This document shows, piece after piece, positions 1 through 7,153 of a stretch of DNA of 64,000 nt. The stretch comes from Erythrobacter sp. (GTDB lineage: Bacteria > Pseudomonadota > Alphaproteobacteria > Sphingomonadales > Sphingomonadaceae), in NCBI GenBank assembly GCA_009993635.1, contig JAACTC010000005.1, positions 1-64,000 of the forward strand, given 5' to 3'. A program made the position numbers and the translations under genes. How positions within the stretch are numbered: the first letter of the stretch is position 1; each line of letters starts with the position of its first letter. The notes under the pieces are model-generated. The model saw only the letters and a program-made list of their open reading frames with translations, was not told where the DNA came from and did not search any database.

Positions 1-104
1 CCCGCGCATTCGGCCGCTTCCGCCACCGGAGCCCACAGGACACCGAATGCAGTGCACAGCGTGACGAGCTGCAGCAAAAGGGAACGGGCGAAGAGCCGGG
101 TCAT
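1..104 (-). CDS. N-terminus of a secreted protein, cut by the window edge
   Basis: Only the first 34 codons are visible, read on the minus strand from an ATG at 104. They encode a typical signal peptide: MTRLFARS, then a hydrophobic stretch, then an Ala-rich cleavage region (PVAEAAEC). The protein is therefore probably exported to the periplasm. It lies downstream of the CDF and DUF3703 genes in the same orientation, with an 83-base gap, so a role in metal handling is a reasonable guess. Too little is visible to name a family. Confidence 0.5.
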   Translation of the reverse strand, partial: MTRLFARSLLLQLVTLCTAFGVLWAPVAEAAECA

Positions 105-187
105 GGCGTGTCCGGTAGCATTGGCGGCTTGGCTGCGAAAGAACTATCTCGCGAAACGGAATGTGATTTCATAACAAAACCATCGAT

Positions 188-571
188 CTACTTCGAGCCA
201 CGAACATCTTGAGCTGTCGATTGACCAAGCACCCGACTGATCTCCGGTTCTATTTCCATCCGAGCGAATGCGCTTACATTCGAACGACCACTGTTTCCTA
301 TTGGAAGTCTCCCCGTGATGTTGCCTATGGGGGCAAGGGAAAGTCGGAATATCTGACCGTGAACTTCGCGCCAATCACGCGTTCTCCACGCAAGCTCCAG
401 CATACGCCAATGCGAGACGCAGTGCGGTCCCAAGCGGTCCTGAGCAACTACGTGGGCCCGTTCGAGATGGTGCCAGGCTTCCTCGAAATTCTGCTCGTCC
501 GAAGCCTCTGCTGCGCGTCGGTATTCTTCTGCGAGAAATGCATCCCTGCTGGGAGTGGTATTGCTATCCAT
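188..571 (-). CDS. DUF3703 domain protein of a metal-resistance cluster
   Basis: A protein of 127 residues matching the DUF3703 family as I recall it: an N-terminal helical part with a WHHLERAHVVAQ segment, then HWRMLELAWRTRDWREV, then a Gly/Pro-rich segment ending GRLPIGNSGRSNVSAF. The family has no established biochemical function but is often found beside heavy-metal efflux genes, as here. The ATG at 571 is chosen because it overlaps the end of the upstream CDF gene by eight bases, which suggests translational coupling; a longer frame reaches 610. It is probably transcribed from the MerR-controlled promoter near 1225. Confidence 0.75.
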   Translation of the reverse strand: MDSNTTPSRDAFLAEEYRRAAEASDEQNFEEAWHHLERAHVVAQDRLGPHCVSHWRMLELAWRTRDWREVHGQIFRLSLAPIGNITGRLPIGNSGRSNVSAFARMEIEPEISRVLGQSTAQDVRGSK

Positions 572-1184
572 GGGACAGCTCCCGGCGTGCCTGGCCGAAC
601 ACCTCCGCACTGCCCCACAGGGCTAGTCCGGCCATGATCGAGGCGACGAGCAAGTCGGGCCACGCGTTGCCCGTTCCAAACACGCCGAGGGCGGCGCCGA
701 GAACCGCAACGTTTCCGATCGCGTCGTTGCGCGAGCAAATCCATACCGATCGCATGTTCGCATCGCCTTCGCGGAACTGGAAGAGCATGAGCGCGACGAT
801 CACGTTCGTCGCCAAAGCCAGCGTGCCGACCACTCCCATTGTCTGGGGCTCCGGGTCCGAACCAGCGACGAGGCCGTAGATCGCGTAACCGATTACCCAC
901 ACGCCGAAAGCGAGCATGGTCGCGGCCTTCACTAGAGCGGCCTTGGCGCGCCATGAGAGTGCCAGACCTGCAACGCCAAGACTGATCGCGTAGTTCGCGG
1001 CATCCCCGAAGAAATCAAGCGCATCGGCCTGGAGCGAACGGGAATCAGCAGCGACACCAGCCACCATCTCCACCACGAACATGACTGCATTAACGATGAG
1101 TGCGATCCACAGGACGCGGCGCCAGCGCGGATCGTCGTGCGCGGCGGTGTCAGGCTCCGGTGTCTGGCAGCAGGACTTCGCCAT
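564..1184 (-). CDS. Cation diffusion facilitator family transporter (Zn/Cd/Co-type efflux)
   Basis: A 206-residue inner-membrane protein with about six hydrophobic segments. The DALDFFGDAANY segment in TM2 and the NDAIGNVAV segment in TM5 sit where CDF transporters carry their metal-binding Asp/His residues. CDF proteins export divalent metals in exchange for protons. The N-terminus carries a CysCys pair (MAKSCCQ) that could bind metal. It is short for the family and seems to lack the usual cytoplasmic C-terminal domain. The ATG at 1184 follows a good GGAGAG ribosome site. It is divergent from a MerR regulator with a shared operator, so metal induction is likely. Which metal is not decided by the sequence. 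Confidence 0.85.
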   Translation of the reverse strand: MAKSCCQTPEPDTAAHDDPRWRRVLWIALIVNAVMFVVEMVAGVAADSRSLQADALDFFGDAANYAISLGVAGLALSWRAKAALVKAATMLAFGVWVIGYAIYGLVAGSDPEPQTMGVVGTLALATNVIVALMLFQFREGDANMRSVWICSRNDAIGNVAVLGAALGVFGTGNAWPDLLVASIMAGLALWGSAEVFGQARRELSHG

Positions 1185-1217
1185 GCCACTCTCCTTGCAA
1201 CGTTCGAGTCGCAAGAA

Positions 1218-1250
1218 CATATGCACCTTGTAGCAACTACAAGGTCAAGC
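1218..1250. promoter_or_regulatory. MerR operator and divergent promoters
   Basis: A perfect inverted repeat, ACCTTGTAG-CAA-CTACAAGGT, lies at 1225-1245. On the minus strand it sits between TTGACC (-35 like, 1242-1247) and CATATG or the overlapping ATATGT (-10 like), with a spacer of about 19-20 bp. Over-long spacers with a central palindrome are the hallmark of MerR-activated promoters. The palindromic CATATG at 1218-1223 could also serve as -10 of the plus-strand regulator promoter, with TTGCAA at 1195-1200 and a 17 bp spacer. The palindrome is seen directly; promoter roles are inferred. Confidence 0.8.
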
Positions 1251-1251
1251 G

Positions 1252-1659
1252 ATGCGTATCGGGGAACTGGCGAAAGCCACCGGCACAAAGGCGGAGACGA
1301 TCCGCTATTATGAACGCGAAGGCATATTGCCGGCTGCGGATCGAACTGACAGCAATTACCGCGACTATTCGGACAATCACTTGGCAGCGCTGACATTCGT
1401 TCGCCGCGCCCGCCAGCTCGGCTTCAGCATGGCGCAGGTGCGCGAACTGCTCGATTTATCGGATCGCGCCGACAAGCCATGTCAAGAAGTCGATGAACTT
1501 GTTCATGAGCAGCTGGAGGAGGTGGAACAGAGGATCGTAGACCTCTTGTCACTCCGGGATGAGCTGCGGCTTCTGCTGCGCTCCTGCCAAGCGAACCGTA
1601 TCGATGAGTGCCGTATCGTTGGGAGCCTCGCGCGTCCCCTCGGGCGCGTCACTCGATAA
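1252..1659 (+). CDS. MerR-family metal-responsive transcriptional regulator
   Basis: A 135-residue regulator with the N-terminal MerR winged helix-turn-helix (MRIGELAKATGTKAETIRYY, then EREGI), a long dimerisation helix, and a C-terminal metal-binding loop. Cysteines at 77, 112 and 120 match the three-cysteine arrangement of the CadR/PbrR/ZntR group, so Cd(II), Pb(II) or Zn(II) are the likely inducers rather than Cu(I) or Hg(II). Such regulators hold the promoter distorted until metal binding. The target is the palindrome just upstream, which controls the divergent CDF-DUF3703 genes and probably the regulator itself. Confidence 0.9.
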   Translation: MRIGELAKATGTKAETIRYYEREGILPAADRTDSNYRDYSDNHLAALTFVRRARQLGFSMAQVRELLDLSDRADKPCQEVDELVHEQLEEVEQRIVDLLSLRDELRLLLRSCQANRIDECRIVGSLARPLGRVTR

Positions 1660-1722
1660 CAATAAAGCGCTATTGCTTGGCAAGGATGAGAAGGTTCGCT
1701 GCACGCTTGCCAGAGCATGGGT

Positions 1723-2160
1723 TCAGAGTGACTTCGACTGGGCCTTTCGTAATAGATCGATCTGATCGATGAGCACCCGGGGGTTGTAACCTTCCGATAG
1801 ATAGGTCTCGCAGCTCTTGCGAGCGAGCTTTACCTCTCGATCGTCGCGCGTGCGTTTCGAATGTAGGCGCGTTTTGGATCGGTGGTGAACTGCACCGCGA
1901 ACGGTGTCGCCTTTCTCCTCGAGCTTTGCCGACAAGGTAGCTCGACGAGACAGATACGCATCCAGCCGCTGCACCCTTGCGGTAACACGTTTCAACGCGC
2001 CTCTCTTCGCCCGCGAAATGAATGGCTGGTCGGCGTGGATCGCCGACGCGATCACCTCCTGGGGAGGAAGGGCGCGATCATCCAGCCGCACCCGCAGGCG
2101 CGCGAAGAATTCTTCGGTTCCAGCCTCTTTCATCTTGATTCGCATAATCGCATAACGCAT
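1723..2160 (-). CDS. Small protein with a probable helix-turn-helix, divergent from the methyltransferase
   Basis: Up to 145 residues, basic, not assigned to a named family. Residues about 33-60 (PPQEVIASAIHADQPFISRA) read like a helix-turn-helix: a leading helix, a turn, then a QPFISRAKRG recognition helix. The rest is charged and likely helical. It lies head-to-head with the cytosine methyltransferase, the usual place for a controller or autorepressor gene of a restriction-modification locus, so I infer regulation of that locus. The start is uncertain: ATGs at 2160, 2145 and 2133 are all possible and none has a clear ribosome site. The first leaves only 14 bases to the methyltransferase ATG. 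Confidence 0.55.
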   Translation of the reverse strand: MRYAIMRIKMKEAGTEEFFARLRVRLDDRALPPQEVIASAIHADQPFISRAKRGALKRVTARVQRLDAYLSRRATLSAKLEEKGDTVRGAVHHRSKTRLHSKRTRDDREVKLARKSCETYLSEGYNPRVLIDQIDLLRKAQSKSL

Positions 2161-2182
2161 AACGCATATGCAATATGCGATT
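2141..2182. repeat. CGCATA repeat cluster between divergent genes, probable operator
   Basis: Four direct copies of CGCATA at 2141, 2149, 2156 and 2163, spaced seven or eight bases, are followed by one inverted copy (TATGCG) at 2174. AATCGCATA (2146-2154) and TATGCGATT form the outer inverted pair. The cluster covers the start codons of both divergent genes. It has the look of a binding array for the neighbouring helix-turn-helix protein; that role is inferred. Confidence 0.6.
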
Positions 2183-3149
2183 TGTCGATCTCTTCTCGGG
2201 TGCGGGCCTTTTCAGCGGCGGCTTCGTGCAGCAGGGCTTCAGTCCGATCCTGGCTGTTGACCTGTCCAGCGATGCAATCGCCAGCTATCAGCGGAACATC
2301 GCTCCTGTCGGTCGCTGCGGCTCGATATCGGACCTCGAACGATTGCCCGAATGCGAAGTGCTAATCGCAGGTCCGCCGTGTCAGGGCTTCTCAACGCTCG
2401 GTCGCCGCGATCCCCTCGACGAGCGGAATGCGCTCGCGTTCGAGGTCGTGCGGCTGGCCGCCACCAATCCGCCAGACGTCGTGGTCATCGAGAACGTCCC
2501 CCCGTTCCTACGATCCGCTGCTTGGTCGCAGATCCGCAATGGTCTGATCGCCCTGGGTTACGATGTGGTGCCTTGGGAACTTGATGCGTCGGACTATGGC
2601 ACGCCTCAATACCGGCGGCGGTCTTTCACCATCGCTAGCCGTGTAGGCATGCCAGAAATTCCGAAGCCCGCCAGCGGGATGGTTCCCGCCCGAACCGTTC
2701 TGTCGCGCCCGGTGGACCCGGATGATGCCTTGCATCGATGGCCGGCGCCAACGCCGCTAGCCAAAGGGCGTATGAGACTCATCCCCACCGGCGGAGACAA
2801 ACGCGACCTGATGCGAGCCGCGCCCGATCTGTGCCCGCCTTCCTGGAGGCAGGTGGGTTGCCAGGCTACGGACGTCTGGGGCCGTATCGATCCGGACAAG
2901 CCCGCCAATACCCTGCGATGCGCATTCCAGAACCCGTCCAAGGGGCGCTACATCCATCCCACAGCGAACAGAGTGATCTCCCTACGGGAAGGCGCGCGTC
3001 TGCAGGGCGTGCCGGACGCTTGGCACTTCGTGGGGCGCAACTACCCCGTCGCACGCCAGATCGGGAACGGTGTTCCCGTTCCTCTGGCAAGGGCAGTGGC
3101 GGGTTCCATCCGTCAGCTATTGGCAAACCATGTCGAAGCTGCCGCGTGA
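2175..3149 (+). CDS. DNA (cytosine-5)-methyltransferase
   Basis: A 324-residue C5 methyltransferase transferring a methyl group from S-adenosylmethionine to cytosine in DNA. All key motifs are present in order: motif I DLFSGAGLFSGGF at the extreme N-terminus, motif IV GPPCQGFSTLGRRD with the catalytic Cys at residue 69, motif VI ENVPP, motif VIII YGTPQYRRRSF, and motif X QIGNGVPVPLARAV near the end. The start at 2175 fits because motif I begins at residue 4. No Shine-Dalgarno is visible, so translation may be leaderless. It probably protects host DNA from the downstream GHKL-nuclease protein. The recognition sequence cannot be read from this. Confidence 0.93.
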   Translation: MRFVDLFSGAGLFSGGFVQQGFSPILAVDLSSDAIASYQRNIAPVGRCGSISDLERLPECEVLIAGPPCQGFSTLGRRDPLDERNALAFEVVRLAATNPPDVVVIENVPPFLRSAAWSQIRNGLIALGYDVVPWELDASDYGTPQYRRRSFTIASRVGMPEIPKPASGMVPARTVLSRPVDPDDALHRWPAPTPLAKGRMRLIPTGGDKRDLMRAAPDLCPPSWRQVGCQATDVWGRIDPDKPANTLRCAFQNPSKGRYIHPTANRVISLREGARLQGVPDAWHFVGRNYPVARQIGNGVPVPLARAVAGSIRQLLANHVEAAA

Positions 3150-3273
3150 TTTCCCGATGGCACGCAGGCGCTGCTAAGGTGGCTACCTATGCGACTGCCC
3201 TCCATTAAACCGCAACTTGAACGCCATTAATCGACGTGATGCCAAGTCAGGGCGAAACGGGCATAACAGAAGG

Positions 3274-5403
3274 ATGAACAGTCCCGATACGATTCGCCAG
3301 CCGGACCGACCCGCCGAGTTCCCACTCAAGATCCAAGGCGGAATGCTCGAGGCGCTCGGGATCAATATGTATGCCACGATTGGCAAATGCCTGGTGGAGT
3401 TCGTCGCCAATGCTCATGACGCAGAAGCGAACCGCGTCGACATCTCAATTCCCTTCGATGCGATTGAGGAAGCGCGATGGAAGGCGCGCGAGACTGCCAA
3501 GGCTCAAGTCGAAGCGGGCGACCGCGACCCATTCACGATACTGCTCACGCCACTGCCCGAAGAGCTAAAGATCACGATAAGCGACGATGGGCACGGCATG
3601 TCTCCGGAGCAGATCGAGGAGAGGTTCCTCCCGGTCAACCGGAAGCGTCGTGAGGACGCGCAAGGCGAAGAGACCGTGCTTACCTCGGAGACAGGCAAGC
3701 GACATGTCATGGGGCGTAAGGGCCTCGGCAAGCTTGCCGGCTTCGGCGCGGCGACGAAGGTCGTGATCGAAACCAAGAGAGAAGGGCAGGACTTCGCTAC
3801 CGTCTTCACGCTCGACGACGCGGTGATCCGCGAAGCTGAAGATATCGGGGAAGTCCGTATCCCGGCCGAATACATCGAAGGACGTCCGACCCGGCAGAAG
3901 GGAACGACAGTCACGCTATACGGCCTCAAGTCCGATGCTGTGCGCTACGCCTTCGAGACCATCGCGAAGCAGATACGCAGTGCGTTCTTTGGCATTCGCC
4001 CCGAAGAAATGGCGATCCACATCAACGATACGCTGATAGAACAACCCAATCCCGACTACGTCTTCGTCTACCCGCAAGGTGCATCGGAAGAAGACCTGGC
4101 GGATGATGAGGTCCAGATCGGCGAACTGGCCACCATGCCCGTCCGCTACATGGTGGGCTTTCGCAAACAGAACCTACCCACCAGTCAGCGGGGCGCGCGG
4201 ATCTATTGCAACAAGCGCCTCGCCGCAGGTCCCTCGCTCTTCGGACTGCCGACAGGCATGCACAACTTCCACAGTCAGAGCTACATGGAATGCGTCGTCC
4301 AAGCCGATGAACTCGACCGGCATGGCATAGACCTCATCAACACCAATCGCAGCCAACTGAGGGAAGACAACGAGATCGTCGCGGCGCTGCTGGAGTTCGT
4401 CGAAGAGAGGATGCGTCGCGCGCTCGCTGCACATGCCAAATGGAAGGAAGAGGTGGTCGACGAGGAGATCACCAAGGCCCCGAAGGCCCGTTTCGCAATG
4501 CAGATGACCAGCACGCTCGAAGGTCCTGCAAAGGCATCGGCACGCCGGTTGCTTCGTCGGCTCGCGATCGAGCACGGAGCTGACTCACGCGAGTTCGAGG
4601 AACTCGCGCCGCTGATCGTCCAGACGATGAACACCGGCGAAGTTCTCATCCGGCTTAGCCATCTCGAGACCAACGTGGAGACCATCCGGCAGGTCGCGTT
4701 AAACCTCATCGAACTGGCGGACATAGAGAAAAGCGACGCCCTGAAAATCTACCGCGGTCGCCGAGATGCCATCAACGCGTTGCTCGCCTTGGTTCGTAAG
4801 GGAGAGCACGAGTTCTGGAAGAAGAAGGGCATCGAGAAGGAACTGCACCAACTCCTGAAGGAAGAGCCGTGGCTGATCAGGCCAGAATTCAATCGCTACC
4901 TGACCAGCGACGAGCGCTTGACCAACGTGTCGACCATGCTCGCCGAGCATCTCGGTGTCGACACGCAAGCGGCGCTCGATGATCCCAAGCGTCCGGACCT
5001 CGTCTTCCTGATGAGCGATACTGGCCAGCCCCACCGCATCATCGTGGTGGAACTCAAGTCGACCAGCCTTCCTCTGAAGCACGAGCATCTCGTCCAGTTG
5101 AAAGGCTACATGGCCAAGGTCGAGACCTACTGCCGGACCGAACTCAACCGACGGGTTACCGTCCACGGCTATCTGATCGGTTCGATGCCAGACGAGAAAA
5201 CCGTCAACGATGACGAACGTCTGCTGCTGAGCGAGATCGAGAAGCAGGGGCTCAATTCCGAATGGTCCGTCATGGGGACCCGTTCGATGCTCGAATACGC
5301 ACAAGTCGCGAACGGCCATGCGATTGCGGCGATGGAGAAGGATCTCGCCGACCTGGATCAGGACGCCGAGCGCGAATCGGATCACGAGAACGTCGCAGCC
5401 TGA
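3274..5403 (+). CDS. GHKL (MORC/MutL-like) ATPase fused to a PD-(D/E)XK-type nuclease domain
   Basis: About 709 residues. The N-terminal third is a GHKL ATPase: N-box EFVANAHDAEA (residues 42-52), G1 box SDDGHGM (about 103-109) and G2 box GRKGLGKLAGFG (about 147-158). A helical middle follows. The C-terminal part has PDLVFL (Asp575) and VVELKS (Glu593, Lys595), the D...ExK pattern of PD-(D/E)XK nucleases. Such MutL/MORC-like ATPases are known from prokaryotic restriction-modification loci (Iyer, Abhiman and Aravind), so this is probably the restriction component paired with the upstream methyltransferase. It may relate to the BbrUII/HgiDII group of restriction enzymes, which I cannot confirm. 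An in-frame TTG at 3217 is an alternative start; neither start has a good ribosome site. Confidence 0.8.
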   Translation: MNSPDTIRQPDRPAEFPLKIQGGMLEALGINMYATIGKCLVEFVANAHDAEANRVDISIPFDAIEEARWKARETAKAQVEAGDRDPFTILLTPLPEELKITISDDGHGMSPEQIEERFLPVNRKRREDAQGEETVLTSETGKRHVMGRKGLGKLAGFGAATKVVIETKREGQDFATVFTLDDAVIREAEDIGEVRIPAEYIEGRPTRQKGTTVTLYGLKSDAVRYAFETIAKQIRSAFFGIRPEEMAIHINDTLIEQPNPDYVFVYPQGASEEDLADDEVQIGELATMPVRYMVGFRKQNLPTSQRGARIYCNKRLAAGPSLFGLPTGMHNFHSQSYMECVVQADELDRHGIDLINTNRSQLREDNEIVAALLEFVEERMRRALAAHAKWKEEVVDEEITKAPKARFAMQMTSTLEGPAKASARRLLRRLAIEHGADSREFEELAPLIVQTMNTGEVLIRLSHLETNVETIRQVALNLIELADIEKSDALKIYRGRRDAINALLALVRKGEHEFWKKKGIEKELHQLLKEEPWLIRPEFNRYLTSDERLTNVSTMLAEHLGVDTQAALDDPKRPDLVFLMSDTGQPHRIIVVELKSTSLPLKHEHLVQLKGYMAKVETYCRTELNRRVTVHGYLIGSMPDEKTVNDDERLLLSEIEKQGLNSEWSVMGTRSMLEYAQVANGHAIAAMEKDLADLDQDAERESDHENVAA

Positions 5404-5413
5404 ATCCGGTAAG

Positions 5414-5596
5414 ATGACGGTGCGGATGCCCATGAATGCCGACTGGTTACTGGAAGCGCGGATGCCGACATTTTTCGGCGCCCTTGCCTTGGCTGCTTCC
5501 CGAGCATTTCGCGGTAGCGGCGGGATCGCCCGCAAGTCTTCAATGGTCGAACGTCAATCGATGGTGAAGTTCGGGTCGCTACCGGCTGCGCGATGA
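5414..5596 (+). CDS. Possible 60-residue ORF between the GHKL and TniQ genes
   Basis: An open frame from ATG 5414 whose stop overlaps the tniQ-like start codon as ATGA (5593-5596). The product is basic, with a short hydrophobic Ala-rich patch (FFGALALAASRAF) and no recognisable domain. It fills the only gap in the methyltransferase-GHKL-TniQ row, and the overlap would allow translational coupling, which are the reasons to list it. No clear ribosome site is seen and coding by chance is quite possible. Confidence 0.3.
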   Translation: MTVRMPMNADWLLEARMPTFFGALALAASRAFRGSGGIARKSSMVERQSMVKFGSLPAAR

Positions 5597-6990
5597 GCGA
5601 GAAGAGCCATCTCGCACACGCCGCGTCACCTTTTTTTCCACCCATCCTTGCGGACGAGCTTCTGCTTTCGGCTGTCGCGCGCTTCTCATCCCTCTCCCGA
5701 ATGGACAGCCATTCGACGAACGAAGCGCTTTTCGGGCGACGGAAGGTCCGCTTTGCCTACGATCTTCCCATAGGGGTCGCGAGCCTGGCCAAGGCGATTG
5801 GCGCCTCCGATCCAGCGCAGTTGATCCGCGAACACACCCTGTATCCCTTCTTCGTAGCACTGTTCGAGCGGCGGCAAAGGGACGAGGTGCTGCGTGCGAT
5901 GCTCTCCGAGCTTAAAGTGCATAACAAGGTTCTTGGTCGCCTGTCCCATGTTCCACGCCCGGAGTTTCTCCGCTTTTGCCCAGATTGCGATCTCGCAAAC
6001 GAGACGAATGCCGGCATGCGCTACTGGCAACGCCGACACCAGCTGCCCACGAGCCTGGTCTGCGTCGAACATTGCATTCCGCTCCGGGCCTCCTCGGTGA
6101 CCACTTCGTCGGGCGTCCAGCGATACGAACTCGTTTCGGATCCCCAAGTCCAGGGACCGCCCCTGCTGCCAGAGATGGGTGGACCTTCCCTCGAAAGATT
6201 TCTCCATCTGGCCTCCATGGGTTATGACCTGTTGAATTGGCAGAAAGAGGCTCGTCCCGCGCTCGATCCATCTCTCCGGACCATGGCTCTCGAAACGGGA
6301 TATCGCAGAGGTCCTGCGGACGATGACATCGAGAACATTCGTCTGGCAGACGAATTCCGGCGAGATAGTCCGGACCTCATCCGGTTATGGCCGTGGTTGA
6401 ACAAGGCTTTTGATACCGCAGGCCGGTTAGGATGGATCCGGATGCATACGACCAGGGACGCGCCGCCATCGCGCGTGACATTCACCTATGCGGTGCTGCG
6501 ATCGTATCTTCAGCTTAAGAAGACTAACTTCTTCTTTCCCACCGAGACACGAGATTGGACGGGCATTCACGTCGACCTCAGTGCGGTGGAGAGGCGGAGG
6601 AGGATGGAGAGCCTGACGGAAAAGGAGCTTGAGAAGCTGGTGTCCACAACAATCGATCAGATCCTTCTCGAGCAGCCCCCGGTTCGAGCGCTCCCGACCG
6701 AAATCTTTCGCCGTTCGCCAGCGATTGCTCATGCTTGGCGCATCGATCTGGGAGGACAATTTCGCTCATTGCTGACCGACCGTGCCGAAAGTCTAGAAAG
6801 TTTCCATCTCCGCGTTGTCCGCTATGCTCTGACTGAGGCGTCGAGAAACGACAGAACTCTATCCGACAGCGACCTGCTGCATCTATTGGGCAAGCGAACC
6901 ATAGACGAGGTCCGAAAGTTGCGGGCGGTCGTAGAAAGAGATGGCTTCGGCACAGATAAGCCCTCTTTCGAAGCCCGATCGCTCGAATGA
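5593..6990 (+). CDS. TniQ/TnsD-family protein
   Basis: A 465-residue protein with the TniQ domain. The N-terminal PILADELLLSAVARFS and LFG segments are typical. They are followed by a CCCH zinc finger: Cys129-P-D-Cys132, then the YWQRRHQLP signature, then Cys157-x2-His160. TniQ/TnsD proteins select target sites for Tn7-, Tn5053- and CRISPR-associated transposons by binding DNA and recruiting TnsC/TniB. Here no tnsA, tnsB or tnsC is nearby; the neighbours are a methyltransferase and a GHKL nuclease. It is either a transposon remnant or has been recruited to the defence-like block. Transposon-end-like repeats begin 10 bases after its stop. Family assignment is firm, role is open. Confidence 0.85.
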   Translation: MSEKSHLAHAASPFFPPILADELLLSAVARFSSLSRMDSHSTNEALFGRRKVRFAYDLPIGVASLAKAIGASDPAQLIREHTLYPFFVALFERRQRDEVLRAMLSELKVHNKVLGRLSHVPRPEFLRFCPDCDLANETNAGMRYWQRRHQLPTSLVCVEHCIPLRASSVTTSSGVQRYELVSDPQVQGPPLLPEMGGPSLERFLHLASMGYDLLNWQKEARPALDPSLRTMALETGYRRGPADDDIENIRLADEFRRDSPDLIRLWPWLNKAFDTAGRLGWIRMHTTRDAPPSRVTFTYAVLRSYLQLKKTNFFFPTETRDWTGIHVDLSAVERRRRMESLTEKELEKLVSTTIDQILLEQPPVRALPTEIFRRSPAIAHAWRIDLGGQFRSLLTDRAESLESFHLRVVRYALTEASRNDRTLSDSDLLHLLGKRTIDEVRKLRAVVERDGFGTDKPSFEARSLE

Positions 6991-7000
6991 CGCATGTGAG

Positions 7001-7120
7001 TGTCAGAACCTTATTTCCATAAAGTCGGTGATACTAAGCGATAGGTGTCAAAACCTAATTACCGCAAGATACGCGGTTCCCGCGCGCTTGGTGTCCAAAC
7101 CAACTTCGATTTTACCAACC
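7001..7120. repeat. Three TGTC-starting direct repeats, about 45 bp period, like a Tn7/Tn5053-type transposon end
   Basis: Copies start at 7001 (TGTCAGAACCTTATTTCC), 7046 (TGTCAAAACCTAATTACC) and 7092 (TGTCCAAACCAACTTC), spaced 45 and 46 bases. A shared GTGTCnnAACC core and an A/T-rich tail are clear. Ends of TnsB/TniA-type elements begin with TGTC and carry tandem binding sites of about 20 bp. The orientation would make 7001 a left terminus with the element extending right, leaving tniQ outside; no partner end was found. Confidence 0.6.
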
Positions 7121-7153
7121 GGAGCCTAACCATTTATCGCTATTGCGGGAGCG

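Noticed and set aside
3274-5403. Assigning the GTCGAC specificity of HgiDII-type enzymes to the restriction module
   Set aside because: The resemblance to that group is unconfirmed, and GTCGAC occurs inside the island itself, so nothing in the sequence decides the target.
1-7000. A left partner end (GGTTnTGACA orientation) for the TGTC repeats
   Set aside because: Gaps at 105-187, 1660-1722, 3150-3273 and 5404-5592 were read by eye without a convincing match; it may lie left of the window.
7001-7120. A short CRISPR array
   Set aside because: Only three diverged repeats, and the spacers are not clearly bounded; the TGTC starts fit a transposon end better. No cas gene is present.
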